From: Apostichopus japonicus
Lineage: Eukaryota > Echinodermata > Holothuroidea > Aspidochirotida > Stichopodidae
Assembly (NCBI RefSeq): GCF_037975245.1
Contig: NC_092569.1
Location: forward strand, 24,287,168-24,351,167
Direction of reading: 5' to 3'
Length of the DNA: 64,000 bases
This document shows positions 62,310-64,000 of the stretch, in pieces (position 1 is the first letter of the stretch; every line of letters begins with the position of its first letter). Position numbers and translations under genes: made by a program. The notes beneath the pieces were generated by a model. That model was given only the letters and a program-made list of their open reading frames with translations, did not search any database and was not told the DNA's origin.

Positions 62310-62660
62310 TATGCCCATCCTTTCATTTATTTACCCACCCAGTCACATTCAGACCCGCCCAAACATCCATCCATCCACCCACCCACACATCCATCCATCC
62401 TACCATCTACCTACCCATCAATCCATCCGCACATCCGTCCACCCATCCACCCAACCGCCCACCTCACCCACTTATCGATTAACTCTCTAGTCTTCCATCC
62501 ACCTACCCACCCATTGATGTATTGACTCGCCTGCACGTCTGCCCACCAACTCATCCATTTATCTAACCTAACTAGTAATCCATGTTACGACACTACCAAT
62601 CCATTTATTCATTCACCAATCCATCCAACCGTCCATCAATCTATTAAACCATTCATCTGT
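62310..62660. repeat. Degenerate CCAT/CCAC microsatellite
   Basis: Long stretch of imperfect CCATCCATCCACCCACC repeats lying between blocks D and E of copy 2. It is not at the same place as the CCAT array at 36505. Confidence 0.8.
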
Positions 62661-62699
62661 GTATTTGTCTTTCTACGTATCTATGATGAGGTATTATAG

Positions 62700-63578
62700 G
62701 GCATTATTGTTCTTTAAAGAATATATCATTTACAAAACAAGAGCTACGGGGCGAGTTTGTTTTCTCGAGCATATAGATTGGTCATTACATTTTCATAAAA
62801 TCACCAAAACTAATGATTTGCACACTTAGTACTATACGATTTTGACAAATCTAACGAAAGCAAATATGTTAATATAAAAAAAACTGGGCAAACCAATCAA
62901 CAATACAACCAGTAGCTACTTCTGTGTGAACTCGTGATATTAAAAACAATTTAAAGCAAATGAGAATATGAATGGTACATTGAAAAATAACATGAAAAGA
63001 TTGAAGAACTTTTTTATCCCTAATATATTAAACTCATAATAATCTAGCATTATTAAGAAAAAACACGTTAGCTGTTGACTTCAAAATCATAAAAGCACAC
63101 AACAAAGCAATATGTATAGGCATTATACCTTAACAAATAACATGAATATATTGAAGAGGTTGTCTATCTCTCATATATAAAATTCATACAAAATCTAGCA
63201 TTAATAAGAAAAAACGCGTCAGTTGTTGACTTAAAGGCATCCATGATAAAATCACACAACAAAGCAATATGTATAGGCATTATACCTTAACAAATAACAT
63301 GAATATATTGAAGAGGTTGTCTATCTCTCATATATAAAATTCATACAAAATCTAGCATTAATAAGAAAAAACACGTCAGTTGTTGATTCTAAGGCAAACA
63401 TCATTTAACTTGATCAGTGATCGATAAGGGTGAAATAATACCCGCACTGCAGGCCCATTGTTCCTAAAATTAGATTGTAACGTTAACACACGAGGCTTCA
63501 TAATGGCAGTATATGTAAAACAGATTTCATTACAATGTTAACCATGATTGACTCTAACACTACACTTGGTTAAAACAG

Positions 63579-63580
<2 letters not shown>
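62700..63580. repeat. Segmental duplication block E, third copy, with minisatellite
   Basis: Matches 37612-38790, including about 2.5 units related to the 158-bp repeat (62990-63400). Followed by a TA array (63580-63660). Confidence 0.85.
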
Positions 63581-63665
<85 letters not shown>

Positions 63666-63715
63666 GGTTATATATACATATATATATGTATATATATATA
63701 TATATAGCCAAAAAC

Positions 63716-64000
63716 TGTTTAGCCAAAAACTGTGTTCACAAGATTAAATGCAATCTTTGCTCGTCTACATACATCGGCGAAACGGGATGCACCATTGGAA
63801 CGAGAATAAAAGAACATCTACGTATGACTAAACAGACCATATACACTCATTTACAAACTCACAATATAAATCCGAAATCTGGAGAAAATATCAATTGGCA
63901 AATCCTACATCACAACCTACCCAATACCAGCGAAAGAAAAATAATCGAAGCCCTTACCATTAAAGCCAGTAATAACTTAATGAATGGCTGTGCTGGACGT
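63716..64000 (+). mobile_element. Penelope-like element fragment, GIY-YIG endonuclease domain (runs off the edge)
   Basis: An open frame in step with 63734 reads VHKIKCNLCSSTYIGETG, then TRIKEHLR, YTHLQTHN, INWQILHHN and SERKIIEALTIK. YIGET plus the downstream R, H and E residues match the GIY-YIG endonuclease at the C terminus of Penelope-like retroelements, with the Cys pair typical of that linker. The RT part is not present to the left, where a TA array adjoins, so the copy is 5'-truncated. Confidence 0.8.

Noticed and set aside
36505-62660. CRISPR-like or other spaced-repeat array
   Set aside because: The repeats are microsatellites or a 158-bp minisatellite without regular unique spacers, and the genome is eukaryotic.

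Overview
The window is animal DNA, AT-rich, with intron-containing genes (GT-AG splice sites), long TA microsatellites, several retroelement clades (RT-type LINEs, a Penelope-like fragment, tRNA-derived SINEs, an LTR relic) and many short inverted-repeat transposons. The mix of KDZ-type transposase, an expanding C-type-lectin locus and Penelope, hAT and SINE relics best suits a marine invertebrate, perhaps an echinoderm such as a sea cucumber. The species assignment is inference only.

Layout. The backbone is a tandemly duplicated minus-strand lectin locus. Block A (1158-2697) matches 49582-51190. Block B (28592-31427) matches 51191-54430. Block C (34174-36485) matches 54431-59028. Block D (about 36660-37270) matches 61600-62190. 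Block E (about 37612-39330) matches 62700-63580 and also 47990-49310. The paralogous blocks serve as empty-site controls for insertions in the other copy. The lectin gene model (39400-50984) has a signal-peptide exon, a short Cys-containing exon, four tandemly duplicated 111-nt Ser/Thr/Pro/Glu-rich linker exons and a complete C-type lectin exon, all in compatible phase. The first two exons of a second copy lie at 1214-2500. Two conserved Cys-rich terminal exons of unknown genes occur in both copies (35.3/55.6 kb and 36.9/61.8 kb).

The main discovery is the block 2706-28590. It splits block A from block B, while the paralog at 51190 is uninterrupted. It is flanked by an 8-bp (arguably 9-bp) duplication, GAATGATC. 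It carries degenerate inverted ends of about 100 bp whose matching words sit at nearly equal distances from each end. It contains an intact 15-exon, 929-residue KDZ (Kyakuja-Dileera-Zisupton) transposase gene pointing inward from the left end, and a six-coding-exon gene pointing inward from the right end that joins an HMG-box-like domain to a GTF2I-like repeat. I read this as a 25.9-kb Zisupton/KDZ-class DNA transposon carrying a transcription-factor-like second gene, inserted about 200 bp upstream of a lectin start codon. It has itself been colonised by two hAT-type MITEs, a TTAA-type MITE placed exactly at the transposase stop codon, fold-back elements, SINEs and TA arrays.

Other insertions dated by the duplication are: a 2.7-kb LTR relic with tRNA primer-binding site (31428-34173) that holds a 1.6-kb fold-back element built of about forty CTTAAG palindromes; a truncated LINE (about 55993-58213); and a SINE-bearing composite repeat (52248-52830). 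An older LINE (ORF1 zinc knuckles, deleted ORF2) is shared by both copies. A Penelope-like GIY-YIG domain runs off the right edge.

Coordinates of splice sites come from reading GT-AG signals and phase by eye. No alignment, transcript or database search was possible.
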